A DNA stretch of 64,000 nt, taken from assembly GCF_004799445.1 (NCBI RefSeq), contig NZ_SSNA01000122.1, positions 1 through 64,000 on the forward strand, in the 5' to 3' direction. The translations under genes and the position numbers were made by a program. Every line of letters begins with the position of its first letter. Position 1 is the first letter of the stretch. Shown here one piece after another: positions 39,000 to 48,650 of this stretch. The notes beneath the pieces were generated by a model, which was not told where the DNA came from, did not search any database, and was given only the letters and a program-made list of their open reading frames with translations. This stretch comes from Bradyrhizobium sp. Lineage in GTDB: Bacteria > Pseudomonadota > Alphaproteobacteria > Rhizobiales > Xanthobacteraceae.

Positions 39000-40055
39000 T
39001 CAGCCGCGCACCGGATGTCTTCCAGCCACGACGAGGGCGGGCCGCGGCGAACGGCTCGGCTGCAGCGCACTCAGATTGCCGATGAACTGCCGCGCGCTGT
39101 TTTCCCAGGAGCGCTCCAGCGCAAACCGCCGGCAGGCCTCTCGGGACATGTCGAGCGCGCGCAGGCAGGCGCTGCGGAGATCCTCGTCGAGCGCGCCAAC
39201 CGGATGGTCCGCGATCACGTCGAGCGGCCCCGTCACCGGGAAGGCGGCAACCGGCGTGCCGCAGGCCAGCGCTTCCAGTTGCACGACGCCGAAGGTGTCG
39301 GTGCGGCTCGGAAACACGAACACATCCGCCGCCGCCAGATGCGCGGTCAGATCCGCCCCGGTCTTTTCGCCGAGGAACTTCACACCAGGATATTTTTGCT
39401 GCAGCGCCGCCCTTTGCGGTCCATCGCCGACCACGACCTTTGAGCCCGGCAAGTCCTGCGCAAGAAAGGCCTCGATATTCTTTTCGACGGCGACGCGGCC
39501 CATCGTCATGAAGATCGGCCGCGGCAGATCGAGCTCGGCCGGATGATCCGGGTTGAAGAGCTCGGTATCGACGCCACGCCCCCAGAAGCCGAGCCGGCGG
39601 AAGCCGCGTGCGCCGAGCTCATTATAAAGAGAACCGGTCGCCACCATCGTCATGGAAGCCGCCGCATGAAAGCGCCGCAGCACCGCATAGCTCAGCGCGG
39701 CCGGGATGATGGAGCGCACCGCGATATATTCCGGAAAGCGCGTCGTGTAGGACGTCGTGAAGGCGAGCTTGTGGCGGCGGCAATAGGCCCGCACCGCCCA
39801 GCCGATCGGCCCCTCGGTCGTGATGTGGATCGCGTCGGGCGCTGCCGCCTCGATCCTTCTGGCGATCTCGCGCCGGTTCGGCAACGCTATTCGCAGGCCC
39901 GGATAGGTCGGAACGCCGACCGAGGGAAACCCATCCGGGGTCAGGAATTCAATATCGGCCCCCAGCGCCGACGCGCTGCGCGCCAGCGAGGTCAGGGTGC
40001 GCACCACGCCGTTTACCTGCGGGCGCCAGGCGTCGGTCGCAATCAAAATCCGCAT
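39000..40055 (-). CDS. GT4-family glycosyltransferase (alpha-mannosyltransferase-like)
   Basis: MRILIATDAWRPQVNGVVRTL...TPDGFPSVGVPTYPGLRIALP...GRGVDTELFNPDH...VFVFPSRTDTFGVVQLEALACGTPVAAFPVTGPLDVI. Confidence 0.92.
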   Translation of the reverse strand: MRILIATDAWRPQVNGVVRTLTSLARSASALGADIEFLTPDGFPSVGVPTYPGLRIALPNRREIARRIEAAAPDAIHITTEGPIGWAVRAYCRRHKLAFTTSYTTRFPEYIAVRSIIPAALSYAVLRRFHAAASMTMVATGSLYNELGARGFRRLGFWGRGVDTELFNPDHPAELDLPRPIFMTMGRVAVEKNIEAFLAQDLPGSKVVVGDGPQRAALQQKYPGVKFLGEKTGADLTAHLAAADVFVFPSRTDTFGVVQLEALACGTPVAAFPVTGPLDVIADHPVGALDEDLRSACLRALDMSREACRRFALERSWENSARQFIGNLSALQPSRSPRPALVVAGRHPVRG

Positions 40056-40326
40056 CACGGGACCCTAAGGGGGTTGCTGATTCTCAGTTTCCCGACGTTC
40101 TGCTACGGATATTTCAAGCGTGTGACGTCATAGAGCTTAACGCCCTCCTTTTCGCAACCCTGTGGCCGTTTTTTCGGGCCCCAGGACCCCAGAATGAAAC
40201 AATTCATGAATGCGACGAAACCATTTTGCCGGTTTGGCGAAAATGTCCGGAAATGTTTCTCCGTTAAGGATCCCCCTAACGACGCAGCAAAAGCTCGCGC
40301 GCAAGCGATCGAACAGGGGACGCCAG

Positions 40327-41013
40327 ATGTCCAGCCTCAGGGCCATCAAACTGAATTCCCGCCGTGCCGCGGCCTTCGGCGCGCTGGCGATCGGCGCCGC
40401 GGTTTTTTCGGGCGCAGCCTCGGCAGCACCGCTTCAGCTGTTTCCTTTCATCATGACGCCCGAACAAGCGGCGCCGCCTGCGGTGCAATCCGCGCCATCC
40501 GAAGACGAAAACGCCACGGCGGAGCTGCCGGCGCGGCTGAAACGCCAGATCGTCAACTATCCCACCCGTGAGGCGGCGGGGACGATCATCATCGATACGC
40601 CCAACACTTATCTCTATTATGTGCTCGGCGGCGGCCAGGCGATCCGCTACGGCATCGGCGTCGGCCGCGACGGCTTCACCTGGTCCGGCGTGCAGTCGAT
40701 TACCAAAAAGGCGGAGTGGCCGGATTGGACTCCGCCGCCGGAAATGATCGCGCGCCAGCCTTATCTGCCGCGCCACATGGCGGGCGGCCCCGGCAACCCG
40801 CTCGGCGCCCGCGCCATGTATCTCGGCGGCACGGTGTATCGCATCCACGGCACCAACGCGCCGGGCACCATCGGCACCCACGTTTCATCCGGCTGCATCC
40901 GCCTCACCAACCAGGACGTGTCCGATCTCTATTCGCGGGTCAGCGTCGGCGCCAAGGTGATCGTGCTGCCGATGGACCGCCGCGCCGACAACATGCTCGG
41001 CAAGCGGGGCTGA
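40327..41013 (+). CDS. L,D-transpeptidase (ErfK/YbiS/YcfS/YnhG)
   Basis: GTIIIDTPNTYLYYVLGGGQAIRYGIGVGRDGFTWSG...YRIHGTNAPGTIGTHVSSGCIRLTNQDVSDLYSRV. Confidence 0.96.
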   Translation: MSSLRAIKLNSRRAAAFGALAIGAAVFSGAASAAPLQLFPFIMTPEQAAPPAVQSAPSEDENATAELPARLKRQIVNYPTREAAGTIIIDTPNTYLYYVLGGGQAIRYGIGVGRDGFTWSGVQSITKKAEWPDWTPPPEMIARQPYLPRHMAGGPGNPLGARAMYLGGTVYRIHGTNAPGTIGTHVSSGCIRLTNQDVSDLYSRVSVGAKVIVLPMDRRADNMLGKRG

Positions 41014-41097
41014 CGGTTTGCGCGCCCGCGAATCCCGCCCAACGCCGGCACCGCGAAAAATAAGCAAGCCGGCATCTCAGACGCAAACGTAAATCCG

Positions 41098-41832
41098 ATG
41101 TCGACACTCGCCATCACGTCACTGACCATCGTGCTTGCCGCTGCGGCGTTCCTGATCCTCGAGCGAGTGCGGCCCGGCCGCGAACTGCCGAACGCGCCGG
41201 GCTGGTACGCCCGTGCGCTTGTCGTCACGCTGTTTCAGGTCGGCATCACGCTCGTCACCAACCGGCTCTGGGTCCACCTGTTCGCACACATATCGCTGTT
41301 CGATCTCAGAGCGCTACATCTGCCGATCGTCGAAGGATTCATCGGCTGGTTCACCGGGACGTTTTTCTTTTACTGGTGGCACCGCCTGCGCCACCAAAAA
41401 GGCTGGTGGGTGCTATTTCATCAGGTGCATCACTCGCCGGCCCGGATCGAGGCCGTCACTTCATTCTACAAGCATCCGGTGGAAATCCTGGCGGATAGCG
41501 CGCTCGCGGCGGCGGTGTTGTATCCGTTGCTCGGCTGCTTGTTGGAAGGCGCAATGTGGTTCAACGCGTTCGCCGCGACCGGCGAATTCTTCTATCACTC
41601 GAACTTCAAATCGCCGCGCTGGCTGAAATACGTCATCCAGACCCCCGAACTGCATTCGATCCATCACCAGATCGACGTCCATTCGTTCAATTATGGCGAC
41701 CTTCCGATCTGGGACCGGCTGTTCGGCACCTATCGCGACGCCGACGATTTTGCTCCGCAATGCGGCTTTCCCCGCCACAACGAGCGGCATCTGTCGCGCA
41801 TGCTGGCTTTCCAGGATGTCTATGACAGGTGA
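41098..41832 (+). CDS. Sterol desaturase / fatty acid hydroxylase family protein
   Basis: FYWWHRLRHQKGWWVLFHQVHHSP, FYHSNF, HSIHHQIDVHSFNYGDLPIWDRLFGTYRD. Confidence 0.93.
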   Translation: MSTLAITSLTIVLAAAAFLILERVRPGRELPNAPGWYARALVVTLFQVGITLVTNRLWVHLFAHISLFDLRALHLPIVEGFIGWFTGTFFFYWWHRLRHQKGWWVLFHQVHHSPARIEAVTSFYKHPVEILADSALAAAVLYPLLGCLLEGAMWFNAFAATGEFFYHSNFKSPRWLKYVIQTPELHSIHHQIDVHSFNYGDLPIWDRLFGTYRDADDFAPQCGFPRHNERHLSRMLAFQDVYDR

Positions 41833-42098
41833 GATCGCCATCCCGCTGTCGGGCGACGGCGACCGGTGATGTCTTGGACAGCGCAATGGCGCCCCTGCCC
41901 TGGCGCCGCCACACCGCGCGGAACGGCGTGGTCTTTCGCGCCGCTTTTTGTGTCTGACTGGCAATAATTCGACCCTATTTGCGCCCGCGGCCTGCGCCAT
42001 ATCTTGGCGTCGTGACCGCGGTGCCGCCGGGGGCGCCCGCTCTGGCGCAGCCCTACCCCGCCCTGTAGGCTCCCAAGCTGAATCAGTCCGGGGGGACG

Positions 42099-43655
42099 AT
42101 GCGTCTTAAGGCCATTTTGCTCGCGATCGCGGTGGTCGCGGTCTCGTTCTTCGTCAGCCTGAAAGCCCTGGACTGGTTGTCGCTGCGCGGCACGGTCCCC
42201 GGGCCGGCGCTTGCCCAATTGCCGCCGCTGCCGCCCGCGCCCCGCAGTTCGGTGATCCTGGCCCAGGTCACCATTCCGATCTCCGCCATTCGCGACGCCG
42301 CCGATCGCAGCGCGGCACGCAACTTCGCTGGCAAGGCCGACAATCCGGTGTCGCAAATCCTGCAAAACGCCGATATCGGCTGGACCGCCTCACGGGGACC
42401 GATCGCGGCGACCGGGGGCCAGGACGTGTTGTCGCTGACCACGGCGCTGACCGGAAAACTGAATGTGACGGGCTCGTTGTCGTCGAAGGCGACCGGCGCG
42501 GTCGGCGACGCGCTTGGCGGCCTGCTCGGCGGCAATGTCGCCAAGCAGATCGGCAGCGTCAACATCAAGGCCCTCAATGCCAGCGCCGAGATCAAGGGCA
42601 ATGTCGTCATCACCTCGCGCCCCAAGCTTGCCGCGGCCTGGCATCTCGAGCCGAATTTGGGCGCCCAGGTCACGCTGGGCGACACCAGCGTCACGGTGGC
42701 GGGCGCGCGCGTCAACGTTCCGGCGCAGGTCAAGCCGGTGATCGACAAGACCGTCGCCGATCAGATCGCCGCCGCCGGCGCGCGGATTCGCAACGATCCT
42801 TCCTTCGAGCGCAATGCCAGGATTCAATGGGCCAAGGCGTGCCGCTCCATACCGCTGCAAGGCAACGGCGCCGCCGCGTCGACGCCGGCGCTTTGGCTGG
42901 AGCTGCGGCCGACCCGCGCGGTCGCGGTGCAGCCCCGCATCGACGCCGCCGCGGTCACGCTGATCCTCGGCATCGAGGCGGAGACCCGGATCACCCCGGC
43001 GCAGACCACGCCCAGCTGCCCGTTTCCCGAGAAGATCTCCATCGTCCCGCCGACCCCAGCCGGCGTCAGCATCGGCATCCCGATCGACGTCCCCTTTGCC
43101 GACATCAACAAGATCGTGGAAGCCCAGTTCGCCGGCCGGACCTTTCCCGAGGACGGTTCGGGCTCGGTCAATGTCACGGTGAAGCGGGCGTCGGTCGCAG
43201 CGTCAGGCGACCGGCTGTTGATCTCGCTGCTGGTGAACGCCAAGGAGAAAACCAGCTTCCTCGGCTTCGGCGGCGAGGCCACCGTGCATATCTGGGGCAG
43301 GCCGGTACTCGATCAGGCGCAGCAGACCCTGCGGCTGACCAACATGGAACTGGCCGTCGAATCCGAGGCCGCCTTCGGGCTGCTCGGCGCCGCGGCGCGC
43401 GCGGCCATGCCGCATCTGCAAAAAGTCCTTGCCGAAAAGGCCACCGTCGATCTCAAGCCGTTCCTCGCCAACGCGCAGAAAAGGATCGCCACCGCGATCG
43501 CGGATTTCCAGAAGAACGAGGACGGCGTCCGGGTGGCGGCGGAAATCACCAGCCTGAACCTCGCCGACATCGCCTTCGATTCCAAGACGCTGCGGGTGAT
43601 CGCCGAGGCCGCAGGTACGATCACGGTCAATATAACGGCGGTGCCGGGGTTGTAG
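42099..43655 (+). CDS. DUF4403 family protein
   Basis: RSSVILAQVTIPISAIRDAADRSAARNF...GPIAATGGQDVLSLTTALTGKLNVTG; paired barrel-like halves. Confidence 0.75.
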   Translation: MRLKAILLAIAVVAVSFFVSLKALDWLSLRGTVPGPALAQLPPLPPAPRSSVILAQVTIPISAIRDAADRSAARNFAGKADNPVSQILQNADIGWTASRGPIAATGGQDVLSLTTALTGKLNVTGSLSSKATGAVGDALGGLLGGNVAKQIGSVNIKALNASAEIKGNVVITSRPKLAAAWHLEPNLGAQVTLGDTSVTVAGARVNVPAQVKPVIDKTVADQIAAAGARIRNDPSFERNARIQWAKACRSIPLQGNGAAASTPALWLELRPTRAVAVQPRIDAAAVTLILGIEAETRITPAQTTPSCPFPEKISIVPPTPAGVSIGIPIDVPFADINKIVEAQFAGRTFPEDGSGSVNVTVKRASVAASGDRLLISLLVNAKEKTSFLGFGGEATVHIWGRPVLDQAQQTLRLTNMELAVESEAAFGLLGAAARAAMPHLQKVLAEKATVDLKPFLANAQKRIATAIADFQKNEDGVRVAAEITSLNLADIAFDSKTLRVIAEAAGTITVNITAVPGL

Positions 43656-43664
43656 CGCCTTGGG

Positions 43665-43860
43665 CGGAAGTGGATGCCGGCGTTCCCCGGATGCGACGCA
43701 GCGCCTTCATGGCGTTTATGCGCGTCTGCGACGCGCTATGGCGCTGCGCTGCATCCGGGGGCCCAGTGTTCGATGTGCCATGGATCCCGGCTCTGCGGTG
43801 CATCGTGAAGAGCGCTGCACCGCGGCCGGGAAACGATCGCGGCGCGGAGCGAGGCAACCA
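43665..43860. repeat. Composite palindromic repeat (CCCCGGATGC...GCATCCGGGG plus ATCCCGGC...GCCGGGAAACG)
   Basis: TTCCCCGGATGCGACGCAGCGCC...GGCGCTGCGCTGCATCCGGGG followed by GGATCCCGGCTCTGCGGTGCATCG...CGCTGCACCGCGGCCGGGAAACGATCG. Confidence 0.7.
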
Positions 43861-43971
43861 TAACGCCGCCCGCGTTTTAATCAGCATTTCCCGCCGCCCT
43901 TCGGCTTTGCGGGCCGCCGGAAGCCGGGTAGAAGGGCTACAAGCCTCAACAAAAACCAGGGAGAAGAGACC

Positions 43972-45186
43972 ATGAAACCGGTTGCAGCCATCGTGATGGC
44001 CGGCCTCGCCTACGCCGTGTCCGGCGGAGCGGCGAGCGCGCAGATTTCCGACGACGTCGTCAAGATCGGCGTGCTCACCGACATGTCCAGCCTCTATGCC
44101 GACGCGACCGGCAAGGGCTCGCTGGCCGCGGTGCAGATGGCGGTTGCCGACTACGGCAGCAAGGTGAAGGGCAAGCCGGTGGAGGTGATCGCCGCCGATC
44201 ACCAGAACAAGCCCGACGTCGGCATCAACATCGCCCGCAACTGGTACGACAATGAGAAGGTCGACGCGATCTTCGACGTGCCGACCTCCTCGGTCGCGTT
44301 GCCGATCTCCGCGCTGACCCGCGAGAAGAACAGGATCAACATCAATTCCGGCGGCGGCAGCTCCGACATTACCGGCGTCGCCTGCTCGCCCAACACCGTG
44401 CACTGGACCTACGACACCTATGCGCTGTCCAATGTCGCAGGCCGAGCGATGGTCAAGCGCGGCGAGGATACCTGGTTCTTCGTCACCGCCGACTACGCCT
44501 TCGGCATGGCGCTGGAGCGCGATGCCGCCAATGTCGTCAAGGAGAGCGGCGGCAAGGTGCTGGGCAACGTCCGTCATCCCCTGAACTCGTCCGATTTCTC
44601 TTCCTTCCTGCTGCAGGCGCAAGCCTCCAAGGCCAAGGTGATCGGACTGGCCAATGCCGGCGGCGATACCACCAACGCGCTGAAGCAGGCGTCCGAATTC
44701 GGCATCACGCAGGGCGGCCAGAAGATAATCGCGCTGTTGCAGGAAATCACCGACACCCACGCGCTCGGCGCCAAGGCCACCCAGGGGCTGATCGTCACCG
44801 ACGCCTTCTACTGGGACATGAACGACGAGACCCGCGCCTTCTCCAAGCGCTTCTACGAGAAGGTCGGGCATATGCCGACCATGATCCAGGCCGGCCTGTA
44901 TTCGGCGACCATGCATTATTTGAAGGCAATCGAGGCGATCGGCACCGATGAAGCGCCGAAAGTGATGGCGCAGATGCGGGCGACCCCGATCAACGACTTC
45001 TTCGCCAAGGGCGGCAAGATCCGGATCGACGGCCGCATGGTCCACGACATGTATCTGTTCGAGGTCAAGAAGCCGGAAGAGTCAAAGGGCGAGTGGGACC
45101 TCTACAAGCTGCTCGCCACCGTCCCCGGCGACGAAGCCTTCCGTCCGCTCGACAAGGGCGGTTGCCCGCTGGTCAAGACGAATTGA
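43972..45186 (+). CDS. Periplasmic substrate-binding protein, branched-chain amino acid ABC transporter type
   Basis: Signal peptide; ISDDVVKIGVLTDMSSLYADATGKGSLAAVQMAVADYG...HWTYDTYALSNVAGRAMVKRGEDTWFFVTADYAFG. Confidence 0.95.
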   Translation: MKPVAAIVMAGLAYAVSGGAASAQISDDVVKIGVLTDMSSLYADATGKGSLAAVQMAVADYGSKVKGKPVEVIAADHQNKPDVGINIARNWYDNEKVDAIFDVPTSSVALPISALTREKNRININSGGGSSDITGVACSPNTVHWTYDTYALSNVAGRAMVKRGEDTWFFVTADYAFGMALERDAANVVKESGGKVLGNVRHPLNSSDFSSFLLQAQASKAKVIGLANAGGDTTNALKQASEFGITQGGQKIIALLQEITDTHALGAKATQGLIVTDAFYWDMNDETRAFSKRFYEKVGHMPTMIQAGLYSATMHYLKAIEAIGTDEAPKVMAQMRATPINDFFAKGGKIRIDGRMVHDMYLFEVKKPEESKGEWDLYKLLATVPGDEAFRPLDKGGCPLVKTN

Positions 45187-45194
45187 CAACATCA

Positions 45195-45333
45195 TCTCCC
45201 TCTCCCCGCTTGCGGGGAGAGGGTTGGGGTGAGCGGGACTCTCGGCACAGCAGGACTCGCGGGGAGTCCCCCTCACCCGGATTTTTCGCTGCGCGTAAAA
45301 TCCGGCCTCTCCCCGCGAGCGGGGAGAGGCAAG
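45195..45333. repeat. Palindromic interspersed repeat family F, copy 2
   Basis: CCTCTCCCCGCTTGCGGGGAGAGG...GGGACT...AGTCCCCCTCACCC...CCTCTCCCCGCGAGCGGGGAGAGG. Confidence 0.9.
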
Positions 45334-45391
45334 ATGACCGCGGCTCTCAGAAAACAAAAGCGCGTCCGGCCATCCAGCTCCGGCGCCTTCG

Positions 45392-45604
45392 TCAGTCCTC
45401 GAATTTGAACGAGACGTTGAGCTTGGCGCGGTAGGCTTCGATCTTGCCTTTGGCATCCAGCTGCAAATCGAGTTTGACAATTTCGGCGACGCGAAGATCA
45501 CGGAGGGTCTTCCCCGCTCTCTCGACCGCGGCCGCGGCCGCCTTCTCCCATGAATCCTTGCTGGTACCGATCAGCTCAATGACTTTGTAGACGCTCTCGG
45601 TCAT
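45392..45604 (-). CDS. Dodecin family protein
   Basis: MTESVYKVIELIGTSKDSWEKAAAAAVERAGKTLRDLRVAEIVKLDLQLDAKGKIEAYRAKLNVSFKFED. Confidence 0.95.
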   Translation of the reverse strand: MTESVYKVIELIGTSKDSWEKAAAAAVERAGKTLRDLRVAEIVKLDLQLDAKGKIEAYRAKLNVSFKFED

Positions 45605-45809
45605 GTCGTCCTCCCGTTCGGTATGCGGCAGGAGGCAGATGCTCCTGCCGCCGGCAAGACTAACATCGGGATGTCGAGGCCGATAGGATGCGTAGCGTCT
45701 TTTCGAACCAAGCCGCTCGGCAAAGTGCTGCGGAATCAGGAATGGCCGGGCGGCAGCGATGCCGTCCGGCCATCCAGCAAGTCTTATTGCTTGGCGCTTA
45801 TATGGTGCG

Positions 45810-46343
45810 CTACTCCGTTGAATACGTGAATTCGGGCATTGCGGTCAGACTGTCCTTGGTCGCGTTGAACACGGCGTGATCCGGATACCACGGATTCGGC
45901 TTCGTGGTGTTCGCCATCGCCGACGGCGCCGCGGTATTGGCCGCACCCGTCGTCGTGCTCGAAGGCGGACGGGCGGGCGGCGCGTTGGGCCCGTTGGCGG
46001 CGCCGCTATAGGCCACCGGCTCATTGACGAATTTGATCTTGTCGAAGGAGATGGCGACGAGATGCGAGCCCATGCCTAGGAAGCCGCCAACGCCGATCAC
46101 CACCGCCTTGATATTCCCGCTCTTGTCGGTCAACAGATCGTTGATCGAGCCGATGCTTTCGTTGTTGTCGTTATAGACGCTGAGGCCAACGAGTTTGGAT
46201 GCCCGCCAATCGCCGTGGAACGTGGAATCCGACGCCGCCGCTGGGTTGGCGCGGTCGGTGGTTGCCGTCGGGGTTTGCGCTGACGCTACCGTCGCCAGCA
46301 ATGCGGTCCCGGCCAAGACGGCCGTGATATATTTTGCCAACAT
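45810..46343 (-). CDS. Secreted PRC-barrel domain protein
   Basis: Signal peptide; DWRASKLVGLSVYNDNNESIGSINDLLTDKSGNIKAVVIGVGGFLGMGSHLVAISFDKIKF. Confidence 0.92.
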   Translation of the reverse strand: MLAKYITAVLAGTALLATVASAQTPTATTDRANPAAASDSTFHGDWRASKLVGLSVYNDNNESIGSINDLLTDKSGNIKAVVIGVGGFLGMGSHLVAISFDKIKFVNEPVAYSGAANGPNAPPARPPSSTTTGAANTAAPSAMANTTKPNPWYPDHAVFNATKDSLTAMPEFTYSTE

Positions 46344-46618
46344 TTGGTTTCTCCCTGATCATTTAAATTGTGGGGAGAGAACCCGTCACGGCGAAGGCCG
46401 TTCCCGTTTAGCAAATATTTAGATGGCTGCGATGCAAACCAGTTTTATGAAACCTGACGCGTTCGCGCACGCGCGAGTCATCGTCCGCGATCAAGCTTGA
46501 TCGCGAGCCCGTATCCACCCACCGACCAGGTCCGGGCATGCTTCGCTGGAAAACGCTTATTGTCTTGGCGCGTTTTCTTGACGCGAACGGTACCCACTTC
46601 GCTCCGAAGCGCCACCAC

Positions 46619-46996
46619 TCAGAACCCGCCCCAGTATGGCGGGATTCCGTAATATTGATGCAGCTCGATCTCCTTTGAGCGATCGCCCCAGTCGAAATCC
46701 TTGTCGGCGCGGAACGACGGCGCGCGCCTGAGCTCATCATCATCGATGTCGAGCTGGTAGGCTTCGATTTTGGTGTTGTAGGTCAGACGCGCCCAGGGCA
46801 GCGGCAGCAGACTGGCTCCCATGCCAAGAAAGCCGCCAAAACTGAGGATCGCGTAGGACACCTTGCCCGAGACCTTGTCGATCATCAGCCGTTCGATGTG
46901 ACCGATCCGCTCGCCGTTCGGCCTTCGCACCGCGGTGCCCTCGACCCGGTCGCTGGCGATCAACTGGTGTGGTTTTTCCTTCACGTCGGCCATCAT
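46619..46996 (-). CDS. PRC-barrel domain protein
   Basis: LIASDRVEGTAVRRPNGERIGHIERLMIDKVSGKVSYAILSFGGFLGMGASLLPLPWARLTYNTKIEAYQLD. Confidence 0.93.
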   Translation of the reverse strand: MMADVKEKPHQLIASDRVEGTAVRRPNGERIGHIERLMIDKVSGKVSYAILSFGGFLGMGASLLPLPWARLTYNTKIEAYQLDIDDDELRRAPSFRADKDFDWGDRSKEIELHQYYGIPPYWGGF

Positions 46997-47031
46997 CACC
47001 CTCCCTCCGGGTTGATGAGGTGGATAACGCT

Positions 47032-47778
47032 TCAGCCGCGCTCGGGTTCCAGCGCGGCGATCATCGCCGGATCCAACCGGGGCCAGTGAGAGCCATCGGT
47101 CGGCTGAATGGGCGGGGCGGCCACGGCGTGGAATTCGACGCCGTGCAGGGTGATCGTCAGGGATATTCCGAAGTGGTTGGCGCCGAATATCCTGAGGCGC
47201 CGGTCGAATTCGTCCCTGGGGAGGTCGAGGGAAATCTCGCACATCGCGCGATAGGTGCTGCGAAAATATTTCCTTTCGCCCCATTGAAGCGGCAGCGCCG
47301 GCGGCGGCTCCGGGTTCAAGGCAAGCCATTTCGCCATGCGCCAGAACAATTGCGCGAGGCGAGCATAAGCCATTCCTTCGAGACCAAGGACCGAGATATC
47401 GGCTGGAATGGCAAACATCGCGACCTCGATGATCGGGCCGGCATCGACCCGTTCGACCATGACGTGGGCGGTTGCGCCGAATTCCGTTGCCTGATGGTAG
47501 AGCGCAAAATGCGCGGGCGCCCATCCGGGATAGCTGGGCGGACCCGGATGAAAATTGAACGCGCCGTAGCCGAGCTGGGCGAGAATTCGCTGCGGCACGA
47601 TCACGGGCGTCACATACCCGACCAGCCGCCCCCGCCGCAGCAGATCCGGGCTCAGCGCGGCGAGCTCGGCGGAGGTCTCGACCGGCATCACCGTGAGACG
47701 CGGATTGTGCCAGAGCAGAACCGACGGCAACACGGCCCGCTCGGCGGCACCTGCGAGGAGAATGACGGTATCGAACAT
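47032..47778 (-). CDS. Formyltransferase family protein (Fmt-like fold)
   Basis: AFNFHPGPPSYPGWAPAHFALYHQATEFGATAHVMVERVDAGPII. Confidence 0.85.
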   Translation of the reverse strand: MFDTVILLAGAAERAVLPSVLLWHNPRLTVMPVETSAELAALSPDLLRRGRLVGYVTPVIVPQRILAQLGYGAFNFHPGPPSYPGWAPAHFALYHQATEFGATAHVMVERVDAGPIIEVAMFAIPADISVLGLEGMAYARLAQLFWRMAKWLALNPEPPPALPLQWGERKYFRSTYRAMCEISLDLPRDEFDRRLRIFGANHFGISLTITLHGVEFHAVAAPPIQPTDGSHWPRLDPAMIAALEPERG

Positions 47779-47823
47779 GCGCCTTGCGGTTTCCTCACCG
47801 CTATTGTCGTTCGTCGCTGAAGC

Positions 47824-48480
47824 TCAGGTCTGGTAGTCGATCAGAAGAGCCGAGGCTGACGTCGCGCTGGCGTTGCCGGTATCGGGCGTGCCGCTCGCGC
47901 TGTAGGATGAGGGTGACGAGGACGACAGCGAATTCTGCAGCGATTGGAGAAACTGCTGCAGAATGTCGTTGGCGGAGCTGGTGCTCGATGCGCCGCTGGT
48001 ACCGCTGCTCGACGATGACGAAGTGTCGGAAGCGGACGAACCGCCGTGGTGGCCGTGATGGCCATGGTGCGCGGCGCCGGCGCCCTGGAGGTCCGGGGTC
48101 TGACCCGGGCCACCGACAGCCGTCGCGGCATTTGCGCCGCCGGCGTCGGCCGCGCCGCCGGCGCCGTTGGCGAACGCGGCCTTGAAGACCCCCTGCAGTT
48201 CGGTGGCCTGGGCGCTGGTGAGCTTGCCGCTGGACACCTCGCCCGCAATCAGGTTGTCGATCTTCGACTTCAATTCGCCGGGAGGCAAATTTGTGCCGTT
48301 GGCCGGGGCGCCCGCGCTGCCACTCTGCAGCGAGGAATTGACATCCGTCAGTGCCGAGGAAAGCGCGGTCTGATCCGACGAACTGATGGCGCCGGAGTTT
48401 ACTTCCGACTGCAGTTCGGCCTGCAGCTGCTGCAGCGGGGTTAGGTAATTGTTACTGGACGCGGCGGCGATCGAGGTCAT
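47824..48480 (-). CDS. Low-complexity hypothetical protein with HHGHHGHHGG tract and Ser-rich region
   Basis: MTSIAAASSNNYLTPLQQLQAELQSEVNSGAISSSDQTALSSALTDVNSSLQSG...AGAAHHGHHGHHGGSSASDTSSSSSSG. Confidence 0.7.
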   Translation of the reverse strand: MTSIAAASSNNYLTPLQQLQAELQSEVNSGAISSSDQTALSSALTDVNSSLQSGSAGAPANGTNLPPGELKSKIDNLIAGEVSSGKLTSAQATELQGVFKAAFANGAGGAADAGGANAATAVGGPGQTPDLQGAGAAHHGHHGHHGGSSASDTSSSSSSGTSGASSTSSANDILQQFLQSLQNSLSSSSPSSYSASGTPDTGNASATSASALLIDYQT

Positions 48481-48650
48481 GATGGCTCCAAAGGTTCTTG
48501 CCGGACGCCACAACGTTTGGGTTAATGTGCTTAACGATATCTTTTGATTGCCCGGCGGAGGTGTTGCCGGGTGTTGCCCGGGGCCCCTCAGAAATACTCA
48601 GAAACAAAAATGATCGTTTGTTGTCCCGAATCTCAGGCACAGGATTCCGC

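Noticed and set aside
43627-45045. 472-aa minus-strand ORF
   Set aside because: Antisense to the substrate-binding protein gene; low-information composition.
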